Source of the DNA: a virus
Length of the DNA: 21,549 nt
Strand: one strand, 5' to 3'
IMG/VR virus record: IMGVR_UViG_3300038420_000019
Location: 1 to 21,549 of that record
The notes beneath the pieces are model-generated. The model had not been told where the DNA came from. It saw nothing but the letters and a program-made list of their open reading frames with translations, and ran no database searches. Shown here in pieces: positions 12,211-21,404 of this stretch (within the stretch, counting starts at the first letter, position 1; each line of letters starts with the position of its first letter). The translations under genes and the position numbers were made by a program.

Positions 12211-15200
12211 TCACTACGGGCGCACAACCTGATACTTACGATCCGCGTCTCTGGGAGCCGGTGAAGTCCGCGCCGGCTTACGATCCGAAGTTGTGGGAAC
12301 CCGTGAAAGCGGAAGCATCGCCAGAGCTGACGCTCGAACAAGCCGAAGCAGAAAGGGAAAAGATCGAAGGGCCAGGGCCCGAACTTGAGGACGCACCTAT
12401 CGCAAATGCCATGATCGCGGGTGCTGCGAGTGGCGGAGTTGGCGCATTAAGAGAAGGCGCAACTGAAGCTTTCGGCAGTTTCGCCGGTCCCGATCTTGCA
12501 TCGCTTGCTGTGAATGTTGTGATACGGTCGCTTGCGGAAGGTGTCGATTGGGGCGCTTTTACGATACTGTCTGATTGGGGCGACAAGCTGATCGGCGGGC
12601 CTCTCAAGAATCATCCGTATCTACGGGAGGCTCTTGACGTGGCTGGCGGCGTTGGCCTTGCGATGAAAATGCCAAGCGCAAGCCGTCTGCCAGGACTGCG
12701 ACTATCCGCGGCGGAAGCGGAGCGGGGAGCGGACGTGCTCCATCGTCTCGCCGAGCATCGCGCTCTCGCTGGACCAGAAGAAGAAATGGCGGGTACAGCA
12801 ACTGATTTGTTCGAGGAACCGCCCGCACCGAAAGCCAAGGAACCAGTCGAATTCAAGCCGGAGCAGGAAGTTCGAGAGCCAGAGCCGCCAAAGGAAATAC
12901 CACAGCCGAAAGAAGACATACAGCAGGCGGTAGCGGCAGGCGATACGGCTAGCGCCAAAGAAGGCGTGCTACAGGAACTTGAACGTCATCCGTCCGCCCA
13001 AGTGTATGAGATGAAAGTCGGCGATATGAAGCGCGATCCCGAACGATTCCAGTACAAAAAGGGAACCGATCCAACGACGGGTGCGGGCGCTGCGCTCGGC
13101 GACATCAAGACTTATGACCGGGGACTCGGCGGCGTCATTACGATGTATCACGATCCCGATGGTCAGTTTTACGTTGCAAACGGCCATCAGCGCGTCGATG
13201 CCTTGGAACGGCTGGAAGGGCCGGAAGCCAGTCACCGCGTCCAGATAATCGAATCACGGCCGGCGGACGATCCAGAAGCTACAAAAGGTGCGATTCGATA
13301 CGGACAGACGCCAGAGCAGGCACGTTCTTACGGGGCGATCATCAACATTGCCGAAGGTCGCGGCACTGCGATGGATGCGGCACGCTTCTTTCGTTCGCAG
13401 GGCATGGACACCTCGACGATGATTGAACACGGTATCTCGCTCGATCCGCGCGAAGAAAAGACGCTGCAAGCGGCGGCGCTCTCCCAACTATCGCCGATGG
13501 TCTTTCGTGCCGTCGATCATGGCGTCCTGCCGCAACGTTTGGGTGTCGTCATTGGGCGCGAACTTGGCGACAATCCGACTGCGCAAGATGCGCTCTATCA
13601 GATGCTCAAGAAACGCGGATTTCGCGATATGGGGGCGTCGAAACTCGGTGAGATGTTACGGCTCGCCAAGGGCGCAGGAGAAACCACCGAAACGACGATG
13701 ACGCTCTTTGGCCCGGAGACGATGAAAAAAAGCCTGCTGATGGAGCAGGCCGACGTTCTGGCGGGTATCAAGTCCCGGCTGGCTTCCGAAAAACGGCTGT
13801 TCGGTACGGTTGCAGGCGGTGCCGAGCAGATTGAAGAAGCAGGCGTCGGCAAGGTCGATGCCGATACTGGGGAGCATCTATCTACGGTCGCCGCACAGAA
13901 TCTCGAATTGCTGGGGCGAACGGCCTACGGCGCGGGGCCAGTGAACGATGCCATTAAGGACGCGGCGAAAAAACTGGCGGAAGGCAAGACCAGCAAGAGC
14001 GCAATCATCAAAGAGGCATACCAGAAAGTCGCCGATGAGTTGGGCAAGATCATTCCCGAAGCGCCGCAGCAACGCGAGTTAATTCCAGCAAAGTTTGTGG
14101 AACCGGCAGAGCCTGAACCTGTTTCGGCGGCTGAGCCTAAGGAGCCGGAGCCGGTCGATATGTATTCCGGCTTGCCGGTTGCGCAGATTGCGCGCAACGT
14201 AGTCGATGCGCTTCCTGAAAACGTCCGTAACTATCCAGCGCAGATCGGCAAGCAACTTGTCCGCACTTTCGCGCCGGAAACCGATGGCGCATTCGCCAAG
14301 CGCGCGACTGAGATTCAGGAATCCAAAGCGTCGGAGCTTCGCGCCCGCATCGGTTCCGCTTCTCGCGCCATGCGACCGCTACGCGCATGGTTCGATTCAC
14401 AGCCGGAGTCGGCACGTTATCAGCTTTCATCGGCGCTCGAACGCGGCGATAGTAGCGCCCTGCCAGATGAACTCAAGCCGTTCGGTTCCGCAATGAAGCA
14501 GATTACCGACGCGGCGCACGATCGCCTGAATACGCTCAGGCCGGATCAGGAAGTCGGCTACATCAACAATTATTGGCGGCATCTATGGGCGAATAAGCCA
14601 GAAGAAGTGCGGGATGCTTTTGAATCGCTCAAATCTGGCGGTGGAAAGGCGCTGACTGCGGGCAAGGGATTTCTCAAACAGCGTAAATTTCCGACGATGG
14701 CTGAAGGTATCCAAGCCGGACTGACACCGAAATTCAAGAATCCCGTCGATATGTGGCTGGCGGGTGTGCAGCAGGAGTGGCGCTACCAGACTGGAACCGA
14801 GATGTTTAACGCGCTCAAGGATTCCGGACTAACGCACTATGTTCGCGTAGCTGAGCGTCCACCAAAAGGATGGGCCAAGATTGATGATTCGGTGGCTCGC
14901 GTGCTGGCTCCGACAGAAAAAGGCATCGCGCAGCTTGGAGAGTACTATGCGCCGGAAGAAGTCGCGCGAATCTTCAACAACTATCTGAGTCCAGGATCGG
15001 GTCTTAATCCGCTCATCTCGTTATCGGCCGCAGGCAATCGACTCCGCGTGGAATTTTCAGCTTTCCACTTCATGCTGACTTCGCTCTCGAATATGGCGGG
15101 ACAAGTCGGGGATCAGTTTATGGCTGGCGTGGGAGACCTGATGCACGGTGACACCGGAGCCGGGATGCTCAAGATCGCAACGACACCGCTCAAGGTGCTC

Positions 15201-16751
15201 AGTTCCCCATTGCAAACCTATCGGGATTGGAAAGTCGGCAAGAACGTCATTGCCAAGGCGCTGGACGGTCGATTTGAAGACCCGATGGTGCAGGATGCGA
15301 TGCTTGGCGGTCACGATTTCGGCATGGGGGACCACGAGACGGGAAGCGCGATAGGAGCGGCATCGCGTGGTGTGCTTGGCTGGCCGGCGCAACTCGCCGA
15401 GAAATTCGGCGCGGTAATGAAGCATTGGGTGTCGCCGCTCAAGATCGGGACCGCCATGCGGATGTACGGGGCCAAACTTGACGAGGCCGCGCGAGAAAAC
15501 GGTGATCAGGCTTTAAGCATGGCTGAGCGGCGGACTATCGCGGTTAATGTCCGGCGTCACATGGACAACGTGATGGGGATGATCCACCGGGACAATCTTC
15601 ATTTCAGCAACGGAATGAAGGATGCGCTGCACATGGTTGTTGCGTATCCAGGCTGGCAGATTGGCTCGATTCGCCTGACTGGCGGGGCGGCTCGCGGCAT
15701 TGCTACGGGGCTGCGTGGCGGTGAGATGGACGAGCAGGCAGCGATGGCGCTCCGCTACGTCTCCGGCATGATTATCACCAGCGGCACACTTGGCACGATT
15801 ACCAATTATCTGATGACTGGCAGGATGCCCCGAAGCGTATCCGAAGTATTCCTGTGGCCTACGGGCAAGAAAGACGCCAATGGAAACGACGTGCGGATTG
15901 TGCCGCCTGAATACCTCGTGCGGGACTATCTGAGCACGCTAGGCCATCGGCGCACGCAGCCGGGAAATGACATCATGGCGTGGCCGAAAGCGCTTGGAGA
16001 AACGGCGCTATCGAAGATGAACTGGCCGTTGGCAGCAGCCGGATACATCATGCGGAATGCCGACTACTTCGGAAAACCGATTAGCTTTCCCGATCTCGAT
16101 AGCCAGCCGCAGTCGCTTCGCAACATCGTCAATCAGATCGTCAAGTACGGAGAGACGATTGGTAAGGAAGTCGAACCGTTCTCGATGTCCAACTATGAAG
16201 AGGCAAAACGCCAAGGCGTCGGCGGAATTCGCACTGGCCTTGCGGCTGGGATAGGGATGACACCGGAATCCCGCGTCTTGCGGCAGACTCCGGCACAGAA
16301 CTTTATCGATCGTTTCAAGACGCCAAGCCAGCAGCCGCAATCTCCCGATCAGCAACAGCGTCAGCAGATACTTGGGCAGTTTGAAGCCGATCTGCGCCGT
16401 GCCCGCCAAGGCGGAGCGCCGGTCAACTTCGGGCCGATCAAGGATGCACTGGCTAAGGGATTGGTTACGACTCAGGAAATTAAGGAGCGAGAAGCTGATG
16501 CTCGGCTTCGTCCGTTCGCCAGTGCTGTTAAGAAACAGAATATCGGCGTAGCCTTGCAAGCGTGGAAATTGGCGCATGACAATGGCGATACGCAGGACGA
16601 AAACGACGCGGCGCGGGCGATCTTTGCGAAGCTCAGGAACAAGGATTTGCAGAAGTTGCCGCCCGATCAGCAGGCGCAGGCAAGGGGATTGCTGACGCGG
16701 TTTCTAAAGGCTGCGACAGGAAGAGAAGAGAGCGCGGAGGCTCGACCGTGA
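12207..16751 (+). CDS. Large polyvalent/internal virion protein with ParB-like domain
   Basis: This is a 1514-residue protein. Residues 11-34 carry a tandem YDPxLWEPVK repeat. Residues 62-160 have Gly/Ala-rich helices and include AFGSFAGP, shared with the 4897-5283 product. A Pro/Glu/Lys-rich linker follows (about 203-240). Residues about 265-345 resemble a ParB/DdrB-like domain: VYEMKVGDMKRDPERFQ, then GQFYVANGHQRVDAL, where NGHQR (325-329) is the typical catalytic-loop motif. The C-terminal half has the pattern of large polyvalent proteins, with EVGYINNYWRHLW near 780, LKQRKFPTMAEGIQAG, and hydrophobic stretches near 948-966 and 1181-1203. Polyvalent proteins are thought to be carried in the head and injected with DNA, where the ParB-like part may act on host or phage DNA. 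The Gln-rich tail after about 1370 is likely flexible. The end overlaps the next gene (GTGA). Confidence 0.8.
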   Translation: MITTGAQPDTYDPRLWEPVKSAPAYDPKLWEPVKAEASPELTLEQAEAEREKIEGPGPELEDAPIANAMIAGAASGGVGALREGATEAFGSFAGPDLASLAVNVVIRSLAEGVDWGAFTILSDWGDKLIGGPLKNHPYLREALDVAGGVGLAMKMPSASRLPGLRLSAAEAERGADVLHRLAEHRALAGPEEEMAGTATDLFEEPPAPKAKEPVEFKPEQEVREPEPPKEIPQPKEDIQQAVAAGDTASAKEGVLQELERHPSAQVYEMKVGDMKRDPERFQYKKGTDPTTGAGAALGDIKTYDRGLGGVITMYHDPDGQFYVANGHQRVDALERLEGPEASHRVQIIESRPADDPEATKGAIRYGQTPEQARSYGAIINIAEGRGTAMDAARFFRSQGMDTSTMIEHGISLDPREEKTLQAAALSQLSPMVFRAVDHGVLPQRLGVVIGRELGDNPTAQDALYQMLKKRGFRDMGASKLGEMLRLAKGAGETTETTMTLFGPETMKKSLLMEQADVLAGIKSRLASEKRLFGTVAGGAEQIEEAGVGKVDADTGEHLSTVAAQNLELLGRTAYGAGPVNDAIKDAAKKLAEGKTSKSAIIKEAYQKVADELGKIIPEAPQQRELIPAKFVEPAEPEPVSAAEPKEPEPVDMYSGLPVAQIARNVVDALPENVRNYPAQIGKQLVRTFAPETDGAFAKRATEIQESKASELRARIGSASRAMRPLRAWFDSQPESARYQLSSALERGDSSALPDELKPFGSAMKQITDAAHDRLNTLRPDQEVGYINNYWRHLWANKPEEVRDAFESLKSGGGKALTAGKGFLKQRKFPTMAEGIQAGLTPKFKNPVDMWLAGVQQEWRYQTGTEMFNALKDSGLTHYVRVAERPPKGWAKIDDSVARVLAPTEKGIAQLGEYYAPEEVARIFNNYLSPGSGLNPLISLSAAGNRLRVEFSAFHFMLTSLSNMAGQVGDQFMAGVGDLMHGDTGAGMLKIATTPLKVLSSPLQTYRDWKVGKNVIAKALDGRFEDPMVQDAMLGGHDFGMGDHETGSAIGAASRGVLGWPAQLAEKFGAVMKHWVSPLKIGTAMRMYGAKLDEAARENGDQALSMAERRTIAVNVRRHMDNVMGMIHRDNLHFSNGMKDALHMVVAYPGWQIGSIRLTGGAARGIATGLRGGEMDEQAAMALRYVSGMIITSGTLGTITNYLMTGRMPRSVSEVFLWPTGKKDANGNDVRIVPPEYLVRDYLSTLGHRRTQPGNDIMAWPKALGETALSKMNWPLAAAGYIMRNADYFGKPISFPDLDSQPQSLRNIVNQIVKYGETIGKEVEPFSMSNYEEAKRQGVGGIRTGLAAGIGMTPESRVLRQTPAQNFIDRFKTPSQQPQSPDQQQRQQILGQFEADLRRARQGGAPVNFGPIKDALAKGLVTTQEIKEREADARLRPFASAVKKQNIGVALQAWKLAHDNGDTQDENDAARAIFAKLRNKDLQKLPPDQQAQARGLLTRFLKAATGREESAEARP
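12237..12308 (+). repeat. Tandem YDPxLWEPVK coding repeat
   Basis: Two 30-base units (12237-12266 and 12279-12308) encode YDPRLWEPVK and YDPKLWEPVK at residues 11-20 and 25-34, separated by four residues. The units differ at several third positions, so selection at the protein level is likely. They may be short docking peptides. Confidence 0.75.
12467..12493 (+). repeat. 27-base exact direct repeat, copy 2
   Basis: This copy is identical to 5085-5111 and encodes AFGSFAGP in the N-terminal part of the 1514-residue protein. Flanking bases differ immediately on both sides. Confidence 0.9.
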
Positions 16752-19700
16752 AGTTGAGACACTTTATTCCGATGCTGTTGCTTTTATTCGCGGCTCCCGC
16801 ATGGGCGCAGACACCTACGCCAACAGATACCCCGACGGCTACAATCAGCGTCACGCCGACTGCAACAGCCACAGCTACGACCACGGCTACGCCGACAGGC
16901 TGTGGAACGCTGGTGCAGGCGATAAACGGCAATACGGCTTCTTGTAGTGCAGCATTTCCGACTACCAACAGCTTTACTCCGACTGCTGGAGAATTGATTG
17001 TCGTCAACGTGAGCATTTCGGGAACTGGCACGACCCCCTCATCAATTACCGTTACCGACACGCAAGGGAATCTATGGATTCCGCACCCTCAAAACAACAA
17101 TGCAAATGTTTGCTCACCTACCGCTAGTGTTTGCGCCGCCCAATTTGCGACTATCGCGAAGGCAAGCACCGCTGATGTTGTGACAGCTCATATCGGAGCA
17201 CCCGGTTCGGGGACTTGCAGCGGCACGATTTCGGTAGTGGACTTATCGGGCAACGCGGCCTACGCCGGTTACGATGTTTCAAATTGGGGCAGCACGGGAT
17301 ACAGCACGACTCAAATAACCGGGCTGACGCCGACTACATCAAACAATGCCGAAATTATCGTCGGCATGTCAGGTATCAATGGATCGAATCTAGGGGCGAC
17401 AAGCGGGCCTACGGAATATGGAACGGCTAGCGGCTCGAGCAGTACGGCAATCAACACTGTGCTCCGTAATAGCGCGCAATTTGTCGGCTGGGTCAATCAA
17501 AATGGTGCGGGCACTGAGGGGTTGAGTTGGACGACAAGCCCAAATGTCTATAACACCGGCTTAATCGGCGCATTCCTTTGTGCAGGCGAATCAACTCCAA
17601 CTCCATCGCCAACGATAACGCCGACTCCAACCGCAACAAAGACGGTGACTCCGACGCCGACCAAAACGCCCACTGTGACGGCAACACCTACGATCAGCGC
17701 AACGCCGACAATCAGTGCGACCGCGACTGCAACCGCAACCAAAACTGCGACCGCCACTGCGACGCCCACGGCAACACCCACGGCGATTGCAGGATGTCCG
17801 CTATTCATTTCGGAAATGTCGCCTACTTCGCTTTGGGTTCCGCCGAGCAGCGGGAACACGATCCCCGATTCCATCGACTCCAATCCGCTGACGATTCAGG
17901 GCGATTCCAACTATACGCTCGAACCAGGCAACGCGATCTACTGTAACGCGCTGCAAGGGCCGAACGGCTGCGATCTGACCAGTTCGGTTGCTTATACCAG
18001 CCCGCAGCCGATGAGCTTGCTTGTGGCGTATTCCGGCACGGGTGGGCCGCTGGCTCAATTCGGCGGTTTTTCTTCGATTCAGAGCTTCCAGCAATTCTAC
18101 GAACTCTATCTGGATACCTTCGGAAAGCTCAGTTTCGGTACGTTCAATTACGGTGCTCTGAACGTGCTCCAGAGCAAGACGCCGCAGAATTACGCCGATG
18201 GGAATGAACACATTGCGGTCGCGAGCATCGGCAATCAGGGGATGAATCTATACGCCGATGGAACCAAGCTCGGCAGCCTGAATTCCAGTCTCGCAAACTA
18301 TACCAACGGATACTGGTTCTTCGGCGGGGCCGCGCTGACTGGTGCAAGCCCGTCGGGAAATACATGGCCTTATGCTCCGCCGTCCTCGTGGTTTAACGGA
18401 ACTCTCTATTGCATGGCGTGGTGGAACGGAACGCAACTGACGGATCAGCAGGCGCAATCCGCAACGCTGAACAAGCCGATTACTCCAGTCAATAACAACT
18501 ATGCGACGATCACCGGCTCGATCGCTTCTCTGGTTCAAGGGACGGGATACGCTTACGCGAATCAGACGGTGACCTTTAAGACTCAGCAGTCGCAGGGGTC
18601 GTATCTGCCGGGGTGTGGTTCTCAAGTGCCTATCGCGCCGTCGCAGATGACGTATCAGACTGACTCGCAGGGCAATCTACCGAGCGGCTTACTCATCCCA
18701 CAGGGTGCTCACGTCACATTCCAAGTCAACTCCGGGCCTGCGGTTCCGCTTACGGTGTCTTGTCAGAACAGCGTGGACATCGCGAGTCTGATGCTGGCTC
18801 AGAACGATCCGCCAGACGTAGTGGATGCGGTAGCTGTGCAAGGACCAGTATTCGCGGGAACGACGGTGACGAATCCGGGTCCGGGACAGACAGGTACAGC
18901 GACACTAACGGCACCGGGGAGTCAATGCCAACCCGCAAGCGGCAGTACAACGCTTAATCTTGCCAACGGTAATACTCAGTGCGTGACGCTCTCCGCAAGC
19001 TCGACGGTGACTCTAAGTGGCATGATCGATGGACAGCAAACCATCGTGGATACGATTGAGAATGCGTTGGGCGGTTATACGCCAACTTTTGCGGTCCCTG
19101 CCGGGTATTCACTGGTCTGGTCGGGTGGTGGTACTCAGCCGTCTTCTGCAACGGCAGCCAATACCTACAGCCAGTGGTCGTTCATCACTATCGGAACCGC
19201 CGTTCAAGGCGCGTTGATCTCGTCTCCGACAGGCGGAAATACTTTCTCGACTTTGAACGTGACTTCGGGCATCGCCGATACGGGCCAAGTGACAGTCACT
19301 CCGATCACGGCAGAATTGCCGACTGTGACGGTAAACGGAACCACCGGAAGCACGTCGTACAGCTATGCGCTGCAATGCAACGACGGAAATGCGGGAACGA
19401 CTTGGCCTTTGTCTTTCGTAACCGTAACCAATGGCAACGCCACACTGAGCGGAACGAATTTCAATACGATCGCTGCGGCGGCGCAGCAGGGATGCGTCTC
19501 ATGGACTGTGTTCAAAACGAATAGTTCGACGGTGTTGGGCGCGATTGCTTCTCCAACTGGCAGCCTGAATGACACCGGGCAGGCGACTTCGACCTACAGC
19601 GGCGCGACGGTGAATACGACTGGACAACTGAGTGCCGCCTTTCTCGCCGGGGATTTAACCACGCTTACAACAGTCGGCGACATGCTGACTGAAAACAGCG

Positions 19701-20845
19701 CCGATGAGAACGTCAGACTTCCGGGCTCGATAACTCAACTGCCGACGCCTCCAGCGCCGACAATCACAACCTTTGGCACGGCGGGCTCGACGACCTACAC
19801 CTATTATCTCGTCTGCCATGACCGATATGGAAACAGCAGCTTGCCCACAGGCGGCGGCTCAACCGGCCTTGGCAACGCGACTCTCAGCACGAGTAACTAT
19901 AATATCGTCACCCTCCCTGGTGAAGTGGGCTGCCTGACGTGGGACGTGCTTTCCCCTGATACTGCGCATTCAGTCGCATTGGCTCAACCCGGACCGACTT
20001 TCAACGATTATGGCTTGGGCTCAAGTCCCTACACAACGCCGACACTGAATACGACGGCTGCGGATTCCTACCTGCTCAGTTCTCCGAATACCAGCGCGAG
20101 CCCGATTCTGCCAAATCCGCCGACATGGCAAACGATTTTGCCGTCGGATGTTTCGGGGTTCGATAATGTGACGGTGACGGGCATACCAGCGCAAAACTCG
20201 CTGATCGTAGGAACGGGGCCGAATACTGCGACTTGGCAACCGGGGCTCAACATCACACAACTGATTACACATGGAGAACGGTGCTTTACCGCAACAGGTA
20301 CATACACGATTCCAGCCAATGTATACTCGATGGTCGCTGATTGCTGGGGTGGCGGGGGTGGGGGTGGCGGATATGGTTCGGGGGATACGGCGGGCAGCGC
20401 CGGCGTCATAACGACGCTCGCTTATGGATTCAGCACGGTTTGTTCGGCGGCTGGCGGATCGGGAGGGCCGGGTGCTACTCACGGTAATGCGGCCAATGGC
20501 GGATTAGGCGGTGTAGCCGGAAGCATCGGCGCGTTGAACATAGCTGGAAGCAATGGCTTCTCAGGGCTTACTTCGGGAACAGTAACAGCGACAGTAGGCG
20601 GTGGCGGCTTGGGAGGCATCGCGCCAGGATTGGGAAACGGCAGTTACGGGGCTGGCGGCAACGGTGGCGGCGGCAACAGCAACGGTGGTGGTGGTGGCGG
20701 TAGCGGCGCAAAGAATGAAAACCAGTTCGCGGTGACGCCGGGCGGTACGCTTACACCGACTGTAGGCACTGGCGGCGCTGCTGGGACTGGCGGAGATGAT
20801 AACGGCAATCCCGGCGCAGCAGGTCTGATTTGCATAAGTTGGTAG
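16748..20845 (+). CDS. Giant exported modular fibre/adhesin-like protein
   Basis: This 1365-residue protein starts at GTG 16748 behind a GGAGG site and overlaps the previous stop. Residues 1-20 (MKLRHFIPMLLLLFAAPAWA) are a Sec signal peptide with an AWA cleavage site. A Thr/Pro/Ala linker follows (21-50), then a beta-sandwich-like domain (about 52-277), a second longer TP linker (279-349), and a LamG/concanavalin-like domain (about 405-577, with HIAVASIGNQGMNLYADGTKLG). Further beta regions lead to two related domains of about 95 residues (about 853-950 and 997-1102). From about 1179 the protein is a glycine-rich tip, starting with TATGTYTIPANVYSM and CWGGGGGGGG, as in phage fibre tips. About 22 cysteines are spread along the chain. 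It is probably a receptor-binding or adhesive protein. A signal peptide on a virion protein is unusual, so secretion to the host surface is the main alternative. Confidence 0.75.
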   Translation: MKLRHFIPMLLLLFAAPAWAQTPTPTDTPTATISVTPTATATATTTATPTGCGTLVQAINGNTASCSAAFPTTNSFTPTAGELIVVNVSISGTGTTPSSITVTDTQGNLWIPHPQNNNANVCSPTASVCAAQFATIAKASTADVVTAHIGAPGSGTCSGTISVVDLSGNAAYAGYDVSNWGSTGYSTTQITGLTPTTSNNAEIIVGMSGINGSNLGATSGPTEYGTASGSSSTAINTVLRNSAQFVGWVNQNGAGTEGLSWTTSPNVYNTGLIGAFLCAGESTPTPSPTITPTPTATKTVTPTPTKTPTVTATPTISATPTISATATATATKTATATATPTATPTAIAGCPLFISEMSPTSLWVPPSSGNTIPDSIDSNPLTIQGDSNYTLEPGNAIYCNALQGPNGCDLTSSVAYTSPQPMSLLVAYSGTGGPLAQFGGFSSIQSFQQFYELYLDTFGKLSFGTFNYGALNVLQSKTPQNYADGNEHIAVASIGNQGMNLYADGTKLGSLNSSLANYTNGYWFFGGAALTGASPSGNTWPYAPPSSWFNGTLYCMAWWNGTQLTDQQAQSATLNKPITPVNNNYATITGSIASLVQGTGYAYANQTVTFKTQQSQGSYLPGCGSQVPIAPSQMTYQTDSQGNLPSGLLIPQGAHVTFQVNSGPAVPLTVSCQNSVDIASLMLAQNDPPDVVDAVAVQGPVFAGTTVTNPGPGQTGTATLTAPGSQCQPASGSTTLNLANGNTQCVTLSASSTVTLSGMIDGQQTIVDTIENALGGYTPTFAVPAGYSLVWSGGGTQPSSATAANTYSQWSFITIGTAVQGALISSPTGGNTFSTLNVTSGIADTGQVTVTPITAELPTVTVNGTTGSTSYSYALQCNDGNAGTTWPLSFVTVTNGNATLSGTNFNTIAAAAQQGCVSWTVFKTNSSTVLGAIASPTGSLNDTGQATSTYSGATVNTTGQLSAAFLAGDLTTLTTVGDMLTENSADENVRLPGSITQLPTPPAPTITTFGTAGSTTYTYYLVCHDRYGNSSLPTGGGSTGLGNATLSTSNYNIVTLPGEVGCLTWDVLSPDTAHSVALAQPGPTFNDYGLGSSPYTTPTLNTTAADSYLLSSPNTSASPILPNPPTWQTILPSDVSGFDNVTVTGIPAQNSLIVGTGPNTATWQPGLNITQLITHGERCFTATGTYTIPANVYSMVADCWGGGGGGGGYGSGDTAGSAGVITTLAYGFSTVCSAAGGSGGPGATHGNAANGGLGGVAGSIGALNIAGSNGFSGLTSGTVTATVGGGGLGGIAPGLGNGSYGAGGNGGGGNSNGGGGGGSGAKNENQFAVTPGGTLTPTVGTGGAAGTGGDDNGNPGAAGLICISW
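16808..16897 (+). repeat. Thr/Pro/Ala linker, first segment
   Basis: Codons for residues 21-50 alternate Thr with Pro or Ala directly after the signal peptide cleavage site. Third positions vary, so this is a protein-level repeat and not a perfect DNA microsatellite. Confidence 0.85.
17582..17794 (+). repeat. Thr/Pro/Ala linker, second segment
   Basis: This is about 71 residues of alternating Thr with Pro, Ala or Lys, including two TPTISA units in a row. It joins the first beta domain to the LamG-like part. It is extended and a possible O-glycosylation target if exported. Codons are degenerate, so slippage is less likely. Confidence 0.85.
19304..20053 (+). repeat. Two diverged cysteine-paired fibre domains
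   Basis: The units at about 19304-19597 and 19736-20053 share the order PTxTxxGTxGSTxYxYxLxC, then GNATLSxxNxNxI, GCxxW and a DxG close. This resembles a beta domain common in phage fibres. Each unit has one cysteine after the first strand (LQCND, LVCHD) and one before the tryptophan (GCVSW, GCLTW), which could form a disulfide. Boundaries are approximate. Confidence 0.65.
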
Positions 20846-20853
20846 GAGAATTT

Positions 20854-21402
20854 ATGAAACGTGGCAAACTGATTGTTCTCTTTCTGATTGCGGGCTGTCT
20901 CTATGCGATACCCGATGCCCGCGCTCAGACTGCAACACCAACTGCCACGGCCACCGCCACCGCGACGGCAACCACGACGGCGACTGCGACAGCGACCACA
21001 ACGCCTACAATTTCAGCCACGCCGACGGCGACAGCCACGAGCAGTCCATGCGCTCTTTCAACGCCAAGTTCTACGAGTGGCTTGAGCGGCCGATATACTT
21101 GTTGTTTGACGCAAGTGGGTTCTTCAGTAGCTCCGGTTCAGGTCAAACCGCCGTGGCCTATGACTACATGGAGTATTACCTGGAGAACGGGCGGCGCGGC
21201 TCCTGTTTTAATTTTCCCATATTCAGGGACTTTACCAAGCACCGCGCCAGCGAATGCGCATGAACTGTCGAGTCAGAATTCGTCCTATAGTGATTCCGTG
21301 GGTGTCGCGACACCCAGCGGCCTTAATGGCATTGGGGAAGCATGGGCGGCAGTATTGGAGACGGGAAGCACACAGGTTCCCGTAGACGCCTGCTGGAGAT
21401 AA
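20854..21402 (+). CDS. Exported protein with Thr/Ala linker, possible lipoprotein
   Basis: This is a 182-residue protein. The frame is open eight codons upstream, but AGGAG at 20844-20848 sits five bases before ATG 20854, which gives MKRGKLIVLFLIAGCLYA. The N-terminus is a signal peptide. It could be cut after ARA at residue 24, giving QTATPT as in the previous product. It also contains a lipobox-like LIAGC with C15, so lipid attachment is possible. Residues 26-65 are almost purely Thr/Ala/Pro and include TPTISATPTATAT, matching the linkers of the 1365-residue protein. The mature domain (66-182) has four cysteines (C66, two adjacent in YTCC, one in DACW) and is beta-rich. No family is recognised. 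It may partner the large exported fibre-like protein encoded directly upstream. Confidence 0.75.
   Translation: MKRGKLIVLFLIAGCLYAIPDARAQTATPTATATATATATTTATATATTTPTISATPTATATSSPCALSTPSSTSGLSGRYTCCLTQVGSSVAPVQVKPPWPMTTWSITWRTGGAAPVLIFPYSGTLPSTAPANAHELSSQNSSYSDSVGVATPSGLNGIGEAWAAVLETGSTQVPVDACWR
20929..21048 (+). repeat. Thr/Ala linker, third segment
   Basis: About 40 residues consist almost only of Thr and Ala with a few Pro, following the signal peptide of the 182-residue protein. The unit TPTISATPT is shared with the second linker of the upstream gene, which suggests duplication or shared descent. Confidence 0.8.
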
Positions 21403-21404
21403 CA

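Noticed and set aside
17582-17794. Possible CRISPR array or microsatellite
   Set aside because: There are no constant repeats with unique spacers; units are degenerate codons for Thr/Pro/Ala.
17548-17883. Minus-strand frame with Val/Ala/Gly repeats
   Set aside because: It is the antisense of the Thr/Pro/Ala linker; the repeat character comes from the plus-strand codons.
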